Source: Augochlora pura (lineage: Eukaryota > Arthropoda > Insecta > Hymenoptera > Halictidae). From it: a DNA stretch of 64,000 nt. The translations under genes and the position numbers were made by a program. This document shows, in pieces, positions 10,446 to 19,894 of this stretch. The notes beneath the pieces are model-generated. The model was not told where the DNA came from. It saw nothing but the letters and a program-made list of their open reading frames with translations, and ran no database searches. The stretch spans positions 8,802,244 to 8,866,243 of the forward strand of contig NC_135778.1 in the NCBI RefSeq assembly GCF_028453695.1. The letters are read 5' to 3'. The first letter of the stretch is position 1. Each line of letters begins with the position of its first letter.

Positions 10446-11164
10446 CCTTTTGACTGCTAGAGGAGTATACGCTTTCACACGAGTCTATATTTGGTAATTT
10501 TATTTAGTCAGAATATTATTTAGGCAATATTATATTTTAAGTCAATATTTTCTTTAGTCAATATTATATTTTCAGTCAATATCTACGAAAGACGTAAATT
10601 TACGCTCTCTGCATTCCTTTTTGCTGTATAACGCCTTTTACTGTTTTCCAATCAATTAAACGTGGAATTTAACACATTAACTAACATAGCAATCAAGTAT
10701 CGGCAATTGTATGTAGTATATGTATAGTAGACGTAAAATTCGACGAGAAAGTAGATATGAATGCAAAGAATGCGATGCAGGTTTCTGGGTTTCAAAATAT
10801 GTACACCGTACACGAATTGATTATTAAATTGTTATCTTCTTATTATCTTTATCTATTCATTATCGTTTCATTGTCTTCACATTAAAATTGTCAACTGAAT
10901 TTGATGCTTATTACCGATTTTTTCTTACATGTAATTGCCACCTATTATCATCGAAGAAATAACCTAAGATTTAAGTAAGTTAAACTAGCTTCAAGAGATA
11001 TTAAAAACGAATAAAAAAAACATTTCTATTTTAATTATTATTTCTTCTAAACCCTGACAATGGTATATTAAATCTGCCGGTATAGTTTGATCACTGGTCA
11101 CCAACTGAAGTGCAACATTCACGCCGTCGATATTGACAGATTCCTCCGCGCCGCGCGCAAAGGG
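10446..11164. mobile_element. Possible long TTAA-flanked element (~719 bp)
   Basis: TTAA at 10442-10445 is followed by CCTTTTGACTGCTAGAGGAG. At the right, gcgcgcaaaggg is followed by TTAA (11165-11168). The reverse-complemented right end, CCCTTTGCGCG..GAGGA, is only loosely similar to the left, so pairing of the ends is tentative. The interior is AT-rich and includes 'tagtcaatatt' repeats near 10510-10580. No transposase coding is seen. Confidence 0.3.
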
Positions 11165-11168
11165 TTAA

Positions 11169-11621
11169 AACACCGCGACGGCGAGTTTATCGGTGGCGCG
11201 AGCGGTTAAACGAAGATCCGGAAGGATCGTCGGACGCCGACAAGCCTGAAACTCGGCGACAATGTTGCCTCCCGGTTTGCCGAACCCGTTCCCACCTCCC
11301 CGCGCCGTCCGGTGGCACCGGCCGCGGCGGCGGGTCTCGCTCGCACCGGGACGCATCGAAATGGAATTTTAATTAACATCAACGGCATCATTAAATCTGT
11401 GCATACTTGGCATCCCCCTTCGGCGTTGATCCGGCCGGTGATGGAGGGTGGGGGGAGGGAGGGGGGCGCGAGAGCCCACCGCTCTCTGTGTCGGCGCAGA
11501 AGGCACACTGTTGCAGTTTGAAAGTTGTAAATTACTCGATGACTTTGCGGCTCTCGCGGCGCGGCCGGCCCTCTTTTTGAGCTCGTTTTCTGCTGGCTGA
11601 CGGGATCTCTTGTCCTCAACG
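11169..11621. other. Unannotated GC-rich stretch
   Basis: CpG-rich with overlapping two-strand ORFs and no recognised protein. It includes a G-rich patch near 11445-11468. Confidence 0.45.
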
Positions 11622-11625
11622 TATA

Positions 11626-11843
11626 CAGGGCGTTTCAAAACTATACATACTCCGGGAAATGCGGGGGTTCCCGAGGCCATTTCAAGTAACCTTTCCCTTT
11701 GCCGAAATGCAATCCGCGGCTCTGTTAACGAGTTATTAAGGAAAACAAGACTCCGTTTGCATTTCGGCAAAGGAAAAGGTCACTTTCGAATGGCCTCGGG
11801 AATCCCTCATTTCCTGGAGCATGTATAATTTTGAAACACCCTG
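11626..11843. mobile_element. Complete fold-back MITE with ~85-bp inverted arms and TA target
   Basis: The left end CAGGGCGTTTCAAAACTATA pairs with a right end whose reverse complement is CAGGGTGTTTCAAAATTATA. The inverted arms continue inward (tccgggaaatg, ttcccgaggccatt, cctttgccgaaatgcaa) for about 85 bases, leaving a central loop of about 44 bases that contains gttaacgagttattaagga. Both flanks are TATA (11622-11625 and 11844-11847), consistent with a TA target duplication as in the Tc1/mariner superfamily. No coding capacity. Superfamily is inferred from the target site only. Confidence 0.8.
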
Positions 11844-11847
11844 TATA

Positions 11848-12126
11848 CCGCGTCTCGCATTATCGATAAACCTGGGGGAGACACTCGAACGAGAACGGCT
11901 CGTCTTCGACTTGCTCCGACCGGACCGTTTCGCGGCGGGAACTTTCGAGCCGGGAATATTTACGGATTTTCGTCTCGTCGGTCTAGGTGCCCCGTGCGTT
12001 TATTCCACTGCGATTAAGATCTGCGGAGCCGCGAGGAGGACAGGTCAAGATCAAGTTTGTGGAACAAACTAATTTTGTAATTCTTCTCGCTGTTATCAAC
12101 GTGTCTTTTTAATTGTTGTGGAATTC
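11848..12126. other. Unannotated stretch
   Basis: GC-rich to about 12060, then AT-rich. An 83-codon forward ORF begins inside the MITE arm (11821-12072) and shows no recognisable domain. I see no gene. Confidence 0.45.
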
Positions 12127-12293
12127 GTCTTTAAAGATAACAGGAGGATGTCTTTCAGACGACTGAGATATGCCTTTGAGAAAATCGAAAGACGTATTTG
12201 AGACGACTGAGACGTCTTAAAGACGTCCATTTTACATTGTAAGACGTTCAGATCTCAAATGGATGTCTCTAAGACGTCCAGTGCTTACTGACT
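12127..12293. repeat. GACGTC-palindrome dispersed repeat, copy 1
   Basis: Several degenerate AGACGTCTTAAAGACGT modules are followed by a shared tail: 'ccattttac', 'taagacgttcag', 'aaatgga.gtct', 'aagacgtccagtgctta'. The same ordered tail occurs in four other places in the window (23767, 35597, 53024, 60353). No coding capacity, no known family recognised. Confidence 0.7.
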
Positions 12294-13180
12294 TTAGGAT
12301 ATCGAATAAGAATATCTACCAAACATTATGATTGTTTCTTATCACTCTCTCGTTCTTCTAACCTACACTAAAAGACAGTCTTAACAACAAATATCTGTAC
12401 AATTAAAGATTATGTTAAAGTTATTCAAATTTATTTTAAAAAATCAATTAAAAATAACCATCGAAAATTACGAAGACACAATAGTCCACCTGAGCAAACA
12501 ATTCATTTGGTTCACCAAAACTGGTACTATTAGTGATAATTACAAAAGCGTCAACAATTTAGGGTATTTGGCGTAAGCCCGGAGGAACATCTTTTGAAAA
12601 ATAAACTAATTACTTTTTAATTCATATAAATTTGTATCTTTGCTTATTTACGCATTTACCACTGATTCACAGCGTTTTAAACTAATTAAAACATGAAACA
12701 GTATAACTACAATATAACTACAAGTGACTTCGACCTTTTCAGATACGTTAAATTGTATCACACCGTACATAAAAAGCAAAAAAGCAAAACAATGGGTGGA
12801 TCAGTCTTTAACCAACTTAACTCTGAAGAGTTGAAGGATTGAAGACCGATCAGAGGCTGGGAAGCAAGCAGGGGATGAATGAACCGATTGCTCAGGCCTG
12901 GCCACCGAATTTCCAAGTCCCCGGACCTTGATCCGAGCACCGGGCGAGATGAACGAGACCTCGAACCGGTCGTAACTTTCTCGGCCGGGCAACGCGAGCG
13001 AGCCGATAGAGTGGCCGGAGAGTGGCCAATTTATTTATCACCGTGGCCGAGTAACAGGCCAGGTCTGGGTCCGCGTTTGGCTCGCGTTTATCGCGGGCCC
13101 GCGCGATATTTACCCCGCAGGGAAAATTGAATCGCGTCTGCGGTGGAGGCCTCGCCGTCGCCTTCTTCGTCTTCGCTGCT
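12294..13180. other. Unannotated; AT-rich then GC-rich
   Basis: AT-rich unique sequence to about 12830, then GC-rich. Short ORFs on both strands have no recognisable domain. Confidence 0.45.
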
Positions 13181-13185
13181 TTGTC

Positions 13186-13310
13186 GCCTTCTCTGTCTTC
13201 GTTGCCTTCTTCGTCCTCTTTGTTTTCGTTGCCTCCTTTGTTGTCGTTGTCGCCCTCGTCGTCTCCGTCGTCATCGTTGTCGTCACCGTCGACGGCGCTG
13301 GTTAAGCGAA
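13186..13310. repeat. Imperfect (GTC/TTC)n trinucleotide-type tract
   Basis: A run of cttcgt, ttgtcg and cgtcgt units. In reverse it reads an Asp/Glu/Asn/Gly/Lys-rich acidic string inside a 143-codon ORF (12892-13323). That could be a low-complexity part of a real protein, but the rest of the ORF is unremarkable and in GC-rich sequence, so I treat it as a repeat. Confidence 0.6.
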
Positions 13311-13529
13311 CGTAGACACGCACGCGGCGACAGACTATCGCGAATCGTAACTTTCACGTTCGATTACCAGAATCGAGGCGACACTTAGCGCTTAGTCGTA
13401 AGTGGGCGGATTATTGTCGCATCGCTGGCCCGTAAGTCTTTGACCACGTCGGAACACCAACAACACACTGAGAGTGTTAGAAACACATTCTATGGGGTTT
13501 ATTTCTAAATAATTTTGAGACATTGTTGT

Positions 13530-13643
13530 TACTTCTACGTAATTGTTGCTATACAACTACATAATTATTGCTGACATAACTACATAATTTTTCCTGACAT
13601 AACTACACAATTGTTTCTGATATAATTACATAATTGTTCCTGG
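13530..13643. repeat. 23-bp minisatellite
   Basis: About five copies of a 23-bp unit near ataactacataattgttcct, with small substitutions. It directly abuts the fold-back element that follows. Confidence 0.8.
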
Positions 13644-13960
13644 GTTCATTTCAAGTAAGTTTTTCCTTCACAAAAATTTTTTTTTAGGCGTGGCTTACGA
13701 GTTATTAATGAAAAGCGATGGCCAATGGCAGGCGAGCGCTGTTGGCGCGAGACGACAAGCCAATCAACGGAATTACGCTTCGTCCATTCACTGACTCAGC
13801 TACCTAGCGTCACTCCAGCTTGCCTCTTATTGGTCAATGTTTTTCATTAATAACTCGTCAATGGAGTCGCGGATTGCATTTCTGTCGAGGAAAAAGTTGC
13901 TTCAAACGATTTCAAATATCTCTTACTTTCAGGAAGTAGCATGATTTTTGGGAGATACTG
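13644..13960. mobile_element. Second fold-back MITE copy, diverged
   Basis: The left arm contains cttacgagttattaatgaaa, gcgatggccaatggcagg and upstream tttcaagtaagtttttcc. The right arm contains their inverse: cttattggtcaatg, ttttcattaataactcgtc, aggaaaaagttgcttcaaa. The right end (tttttgggagatactgtgta) corresponds to the terminus of the complete copy at 11626-11843. The loop is longer (about 110 bases). The left terminus seems eroded against the adjacent minisatellite. Confidence 0.65.
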
Positions 13961-14079
13961 TGTAATAATGTCGGCGTTGCGCAGTATATAATTGTAAGTA
14001 ATATAGTGATGCCCGGCTTACTCATTTTTAAAATGGATGTTAAAATTCTGATACCGCTACTTGAATCACTGGTTTAATT

Positions 14080-14400
14080 TTTATTCATTTCTGTTCACTT
14101 TTATTCAATTCTGTTCACTTTTTCTTCACTTTTGTTCATATTTATTCATTTCTCTTTATTCCTATTCATTTCTGTTAATTTCTGTTAATTCTTGTTGATT
14201 TTTTTATTTTTATTTATTTTAGATCTCTTTTATTCAGCTCTGTTCACTTTTTCTTCATTTTTGTTCATATTTATTGATTTCTCTTTATCACTTTTCATTT
14301 ATATTTATGCCTATTCAATTCTATTCATTTTAGTTCATTTCTATTCATTTTACTTCATTACTATTCACTTTACTTCATTTTTCTCCATTTTTCTTCATTT
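14080..14400. repeat. T-rich low-complexity minisatellite
   Basis: Irregular repeats of 10-13 bp units such as ttcatttctgt, tattcaattctgttcac and cttcattt. A forward ORF of Phe/Leu/Ile/Tyr residues (14192-14443) is a by-product. Confidence 0.75.
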
Positions 14401-15535
14401 CTACGGCTTCGGACAACCGCGGACAGCGTTATCAAGATTATAATCGCACGTGCTACAGAGTCCACGGTTCCGCAAGCGATAGAAACAGATGTTCTTACCT
14501 CATCACTGTACATCTGGTCGTCGCTCGGCCGATCATCTGTTACGAGAATTCCGCGAGCGATTCGGAAAGCAGTTCTCCGGAAATCGGTCGACGCGTTGGT
14601 CGAATGTATCCAGCGTCGAACTTCCCCCGGTTTTAACTATAGTAGTTGCGAGAAGTGGAATAAATCTGTGACATTTAGACACATATTATTCCTTAACCTA
14701 GTAATTCATATTACACATAAACAATATTACGAATTTTAACATAATTTTGCATTAACATTACAGTCTCATAAATGATTAGAAAACGTTTATTAACTGACTA
14801 TGTATTAATTACAATATTTCATACACTATTTTCTTCATAGTTACAGGGATGAGCACTTTTTCTACTGTAATAATTTCTTAGAAGGAAAAGAAAAAATATT
14901 TACTGCATTTGTCTGTATTTACCTAAATTGTTAAATCCCGATGACAAGAGGACAGAATTTCCGGCTAAGGAAAGAACGGATTAACATTTATAGTTAACAA
15001 GATATTAATACAAATCTAAAGTGATTAGGGACCAAAGGAACCAATATTTTGAAGCAACTAATTATGCACTGATCTACTTCCACGTTAACTGGGTGTCGTT
15101 AATAAATAATATATAATGTAAAGTAAACGAATGTACATGAACAAATTATTTCGGCCACGCTTCCAGCGAAGTCCGCCGCAGCGTGTCGCCTCGCATTGGC
15201 GCAACCTCCTTGGCATTCGTAGAATTCGTTGAGCAATAAAGGACTAGTTAGCGGAGTACAATAAAGAACCGAGGGGGGGAGGTTAGGAGCAAGAAAGTGG
15301 CGGGATGGGGGAGGAGGGGGGGGGCGGTTGAATGAGCGCGCGAACGCCTCCGCTGATTTTCTGATCGGATTCCGATGGAGGAAGAGGAAGAGGAGGTCTT
15401 TGACTCCGGTCGCGCGGCAGACTGAGTCTGGAGGCTGGTTGATCTAAATACCGAGTAGATACGATCACGATTCGAGATCCTACGCACTGCCTGTCCCTCT
15501 ATCCGGTTGCCCGTGCGCGCGAACGCGTCCGACTC
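14401..15535. other. Unannotated; AT-rich with GC-rich ends
   Basis: No recognised gene. A purine-rich patch (ggaggagggggggggcgg and gaggaagagg) lies at 15270-15400 upstream of the long CT tract. Confidence 0.45.
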
Positions 15536-15870
15536 GCTCCTCTCTCTTTCCCTTTCTCTCCCTCTATTTCTCTCTTTCTTTCTCTCTCTCTCTCTCTCTC
15601 TCTCTCGCTTTTTCTGTCACTCTCTTTCTCTCTATATTGCTCTCTCACTCACTCACTCACTCACTCACTCATTCTCTCTCTCTCTCTCTCCATTAATTTC
15701 TCTCTATTACTCTCTCTCTTTTTTTTTCTCTCTCGCACACTCATTTCTCTCTCTCTCTCTCTATTAATCTCTATTCCTATTACTCTCTCTCTCTCTCTTT
15801 TTCTGTCTCTCTATTATCCTTTCCCTCTTACTCTTTCGCTCTCCGTTCCTCTTTTTGTCTCTCTCTCTAA
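15536..15870. repeat. Long CT-rich pyrimidine tract
   Basis: About 330 bases of interrupted (CT)n with (CACT)n near 15650-15665. All long ORFs here are Ser/Leu low-complexity. Such tracts can form triplexes (H-DNA). The tract ends next to the triple MITE. Confidence 0.9.
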
Positions 15871-15878
15871 CGAGTTAA

Positions 15879-16123
15879 CCCTTTGTACACGAGTGTTGAC
15901 TCTGCGACACCGCTAAAATTATTCTATCACGTCCCAAAATAATTTTTGTATTATCCTAACAAAATTTAAGTTTAAAAAATTCTTAACAGTAAAACTGTTC
16001 GTACGAGTTACCAGAAACAATTTCATACGTGTAAAATACATTTTTTGTCACATCAAATGGAAATATATAATCCAAGTAAAATTATTTTAGATTTGGAGTT
16101 AAAATGGTATCGAGTGCAAAAAG
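15879..16123. mobile_element. piggyBac-like MITE, first of three in tandem
   Basis: TTAA (15875-15878), CCCTTTGTACACGAG at the left, CGAGTGCAAAAAG at the right, then TTAA (16124-16127). Internally it shares 'gac.ccgctaaaatt.ttctatcacgt' with the copies at 38690 and 46910. At 245 bp it is non-coding and non-autonomous. The TTAA target and CCC start point to piggyBac. Confidence 0.75.
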
Positions 16124-16127
16124 TTAA

Positions 16128-16348
16128 CCCTTTACACTCTGCGGCGCCATTAAAATTGTTGCGTTCCAAAATTATTTTCATAGACTAAAATACCTAGAGT
16201 TAAAAAATTGTAATAATTCTGATTGTTGTACAAGTCGCGTGACTCAATTTCATGTGAACCGAATGCAATTTGTTATACAGAATAGAAATACTATAAACCA
16301 GAAAAATGATTTCAAATTTAGAGTGAAAATGGCTTCGAGTGGAAAGAG
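16128..16348. mobile_element. piggyBac-like MITE, second of three in tandem
   Basis: It starts CCCTTTACACTCTGCGGCGCC directly after the TTAA that ends the previous copy, and finishes TTCGAGTGGAAAGAG before TTAA (16349-16352). It is 221 bp with no coding. Confidence 0.72.
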
Positions 16349-16352
16349 TTAA

Positions 16353-16592
16353 CCCTTTGCGGTCGAATGGCGACTCTCAGGTGCCTCTAAAAATTATCAT
16401 GCCACGTTTTCTAATAATCATTATCAAATTTACTAATATTTAAAAAATTGTTAAGAGCTATTATCTGTTACATAAGTCATAAAATTCAATTTTATAACGT
16501 ATAAAATGCTCCAGGTTATATAAAATAGAAACACTTGTAATTATGAATAAATATTTTGGATTTCCGGTTGAAACGACTCCGAGTGCAAAGAG
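16353..16592. mobile_element. piggyBac-like MITE, third of three in tandem
   Basis: It starts CCCTTTGCGGTCGAATGG after the shared TTAA and ends CCGAGTGCAAAGAG before TTAA (16593-16596). Internal landmarks (cgactctcaggtgcctct, ctgttacataagtcataaaa, gctccaggttatat) appear in reverse orientation in the copy at 56309-56521, so the two belong to one subfamily. 240 bp. Confidence 0.75.
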
Positions 16593-16714
16593 TTAAAACC
16601 CGATCGCGGCGTTTCGAAAGTCGGCCGGGGACCCATCGAGCATCCTTTCTACCGGCGATGCGCCGCGCGCTCGTTCTCTAGACGCGTTCTCCGCTTTTGT
16701 TCTTCCGCGGCCGA

Positions 16715-16753
16715 TCCTCCTCCTCCTCCTCCTCCTCCACCTCCTCTTCCTCC
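16715..16753. repeat. (CTC)n microsatellite
   Basis: About twelve CTC units with minor interruptions. It explains a poly-Ser forward frame and poly-Glu or poly-Gly reverse frames. Confidence 0.85.
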
Positions 16754-16865
16754 GCGTCGCGTTTGCATGACTGCGAGAGACCTCCGTCGCCGGTCTGGGA
16801 CCGCGGGATCGGCAAGAAATCTCGCAAGCGTCGCGTCGCCAGACGCCGGGAATGCCTCTGCAACC

Positions 16866-16914
16866 ATGGAGAAAGAGAGAGAAAGAGAAAGAGAAAGAGA
16901 GAGTGAGAGAGGAA
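16866..16914. repeat. (GA)n tract
   Basis: A gagaaagagaaagaga purine tract. It explains the Arg/Glu-alternating frame at this position. Confidence 0.85.
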
Positions 16915-17305
16915 GTCGCGAATTAGAGCCACGGAAGCCGCCATTCAACCCTACGCGGGTCGGAGAAGAATTCGGGGAACCTTCTTTGTTCCTTGGATTC
17001 GGGCCTCGCTCGCTTACTACTCGCCCGCAGCGAGTCTGGTTGCAATTGGCGCAATGATGCACTCGCCTCTGTCGGACTATTCTGCGTATCCATTCAGCCG
17101 TCTTTAATCGGATGAAATGGAGAAGGGAGGAACAACGTCCTTCAACTCGGCAAGAATGCCGCCGGCTTCCTGTCTGAAGTATCTTTATGCGTTCCTGATG
17201 ACGACCTGTGCGCCCGTTGGCTCGCCGACTGCGAACTGGAGTACACGTCTGTCGCCTGAGCGCGTCTCGCGCGCATTTCGTTGCTATTAAACGGTACTAT
17301 TGAAC

Positions 17306-17523
17306 GCATTCCACGAGAGTTTTAAACGTATTTTACAAGGATTAGAAACGTATTATACAAGAATTAGGAACGTATCATGGAAGAATTAGAAATGTATTAC
17401 ACAAGAATTAGAAATGTGTTGTACAAGAATCAGAAACATATTATACAAGTACTATAAACATATTATACAACTACTATAAACATGTAATATAAGTATCATA
17501 AACGTACTTATAACGTTATAAAC
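17306..17523. repeat. 22-bp minisatellite, ~10 copies
   Basis: Tandem units of exactly 22 bp near gtattatacaagaattagaa (plus two bases), starting at 17306, 17328, 17350 and so on to 17482, with a 20-bp last unit. Units drift gradually from 'aagaattag' to 'aactactat' along the array, showing ordered divergence. Confidence 0.9.
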
Positions 17524-17886
17524 AGAAAGTGCGAAATTGGAGCTTTCTATGCCAGGAATAAATCTTGGATCGTGCTCGATGACCAAAGAAAATCTGTATC
17601 CCTGCGAAAAAAAATCGTAGATAATTCATTCGGCCCTTAAATCAAAGGGAAAAGTCTGACTTTTACAACACTATAAACGATATTCTCGAAAGAAAATTTT
17701 CCAAAGCCATAGAGGTCGTTGAACTTTGTACTTTTTTGATATCGTGAATATGTGCACAGATTTAGAATTTACGAAATTTAGAAATTCCGTGGATGCGTGG
17801 TACTCAAAATTTGAATATGGTATTATAAAACAGAGATTCTAAGCTTAAATTTAAATAGAAATAATGATTTTTAAATATTGCAAGCT

Positions 17887-18627
17887 TTATCGCAAAAATT
17901 GTTCTTTTAGCAAGGATGCAGACATTTGTGAAAAATGACTTAATATCGAGTGTTTCGTAGGTTTATTTAAGAATTGAGGTATTTCTTTATAACTACCGCC
18001 GCTATTTATTGTTAATAAATATAACGTATATAATATTATTACGGGGGGAGTGTCTGTACAGTACACGGTACGTACAGTTGGTCGGCTATAAGGTGAATGC
18101 GGGAAGAAGAGATTCGCGAGTGGTTGAGCTTGCAACATCGAGGTAAAAAATAAACTAGCTTCCATTAAAAAAAAAATCTCGGTCTTCTTCGTCTTATAAT
18201 TGGCTTTATTTAAAATATAGCGAACCTTACCGTGAAAAATATATTTTTGCAAGAACGTAATCATTTGCAAAAACCTACCAATTCCGAAAGATTCTAAAGA
18301 ACGAAAAACATGTTTGCCCGCAATACTAACGGCACGCGTTAGCACAGTTTCCTCGAAGACAGCTTCGCCGCAGCTCGCGTCGTAAACCACCTGTTGGACA
18401 TCCGCGCGGTCATCGTCCACGGTGCTGCTTACCGATGGCCGCGCGGCGCCGCTAAAATATATTAATTGTACGAAATCTATCGATCGCTCGGTCCCTCGTC
18501 GAAGGTTTATACCACGGAGAACGTTAAGATATCGAGCGCACGCGGCCTGTCCATCTCTCCACGAGCGCACAGTTCGACGGAGAACGCGGCGCTGCGACGC
18601 TTCTTTTAAAATCGCTGCGAAACTCAA
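17887..18627 (-). CDS. Unidentified 246-codon ORF (weak coding candidate)
   Basis: This is the longest ORF crossing mixed-composition sequence: its first ~110 codons are GC-rich but the last ~137 run through AT-rich DNA, where stops should be frequent. The predicted protein has balanced composition, an Arg-rich N-terminus and short hydrophobic stretches (around residues 150-165 and 195-205), but no domain I recognise. No clear TATA box or AATAAA signal sits at suitable distance, and no intron signals were identified. It may be a chance ORF or a relic. No function is assigned. Confidence 0.18.
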   Translation of the reverse strand: MSFAAILKEASQRRVLRRTVRSWRDGQAACARYLNVLRGINLRRGTERSIDFVQLIYFSGAARPSVSSTVDDDRADVQQVVYDASCGEAVFEETVLTRAVSIAGKHVFRSLESFGIGRFLQMITFLQKYIFHGKVRYILNKANYKTKKTEIFFLMEASLFFTSMLQAQPLANLFFPHSPYSRPTVRTVYCTDTPPVIILYTLYLLTINSGGSYKEIPQFLNKPTKHSILSHFSQMSASLLKEQFLR

Positions 18628-18689
18628 ATTCGGAGGAACTCGGAGGCGATTCTTGTCGCGTCGCGATCTTAAACCTTTGTAGAACGCAG

Positions 18690-19740
18690 TCGCTTAAACG
18701 CGAGCAGTGAAGTTTAATAACATTCTTAACGAAGCATTTTAAGGAAACAGAAATTACAGCGTTGCTCGTTGTTTCTAAATATTAGTTATTGTATGAACGT
18801 GTATGAGGGAAATTTTATACTTTTGCGTAGGTTCAGTCTATACTATATCTAAATAAAATTCTATAGCGAGAGGGTTTGTACTACTCTTTCGAAAAATTAG
18901 AAGATAGTTAACAGATGAGTTCGGTAACTGCTTCAAATAAAATACCGTAATTATTGATGAAGAATACTGCTTTATGGAAGTACAATTGAAAGAAAAGGAA
19001 ATTGGTATTGTTACGGCGGTTTGTCCTGGCCAAGTCGCGGTAATGTGATAATGCTCTGAAGTGAACAACCCTTTAGATAACGGTTGAAAATTTGAGGTTG
19101 TCAGGGAACCGTTGTGTCGACGTACAGTCGACAATTATTGCGATCGAGCCGTCGAGCGACCAATTGTATATAACAATTGTCTTCACAATTGTATAATTGT
19201 ATTCTAGTTGTCAGAGCTATATTATTCCGCCATATCGCTCTATATCATTCTCCGCACACTTAACTACCTTACAGAAATCTGACACCTCGCACGAAATTCT
19301 CGAGATCACCTTTTGTCCGCTCTTTCGACTCAAACACTATACTGTGCGAGCCACGGCGGGGTCACCGGCGTTACCACGGCGTTAGGGGAGGCCCCGTAGC
19401 CGGCGACTCGTTACGGCGGATCCGTAGGTCGGTGAAAGGAAGCCCCGAAGACAGAGCCTGTCACGGCCTCGCACGGCCTACGTGCCATCCGAGAACTTCC
19501 TGCTTTTATTCCGGCCGCGACGATTACGTTTTCGTGTAGCCGGCTCGCTCGCGGATAAGATAGCTTGAATGGAGTGGGTGCGGACGAGCAGCCACCGCCG
19601 CCGCCGCCGCCGCGTTCTCGCCCGATTCGTTCCGTCCTCGATGCGCCGCTTTCGAACAGCTGCGAGGGATGTTCCGTCGTGATCCGTCTGATAGATTCCT
19701 CGGGATGGATTCCGGCGAGCCGCGTTCCGCCGCATCGTAG
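18690..19740. other. Unannotated stretch
   Basis: AT-rich to about 19330, then GC-rich. Low-complexity 'caattgt' repeats lie near 19163-19200, and (CCG)n at 19591-19611 explains a poly-Pro frame. No gene recognised. Confidence 0.45.
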
Positions 19741-19744
19741 AACG

Positions 19745-19890
19745 CCGCGACCCGGTGCATCGTATCGCGGTACGGTGTAGCCCGGTGCATCGTATTGTAG
19801 CCTGGTGTAGGACCGGTGCATCGTGTTGCAGCCCGGTGTAGCCCGGTGCATCGCACCATTGCAGCCCGGTGCATCGTATTGCAGCGCGTC
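19745..19890. repeat. CCGGTGCATCGTAT minisatellite
   Basis: About six imperfect copies of GCAGCCCGGTGCATCGTATT, interspersed with 'gcccggtgta' half-units. Reverse frames read repeated Met-His-Arg/Ala-Thr strings that give spurious ORFs of 147-227 codons across this region. Confidence 0.8.
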
Positions 19891-19894
19891 GCAG

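Noticed and set aside
12892..13323. Acidic Asp/Glu-rich 143-codon reverse ORF
   Set aside because: The acidic part is an imperfect trinucleotide tract and the rest has no recognised domain; kept only as a repeat.
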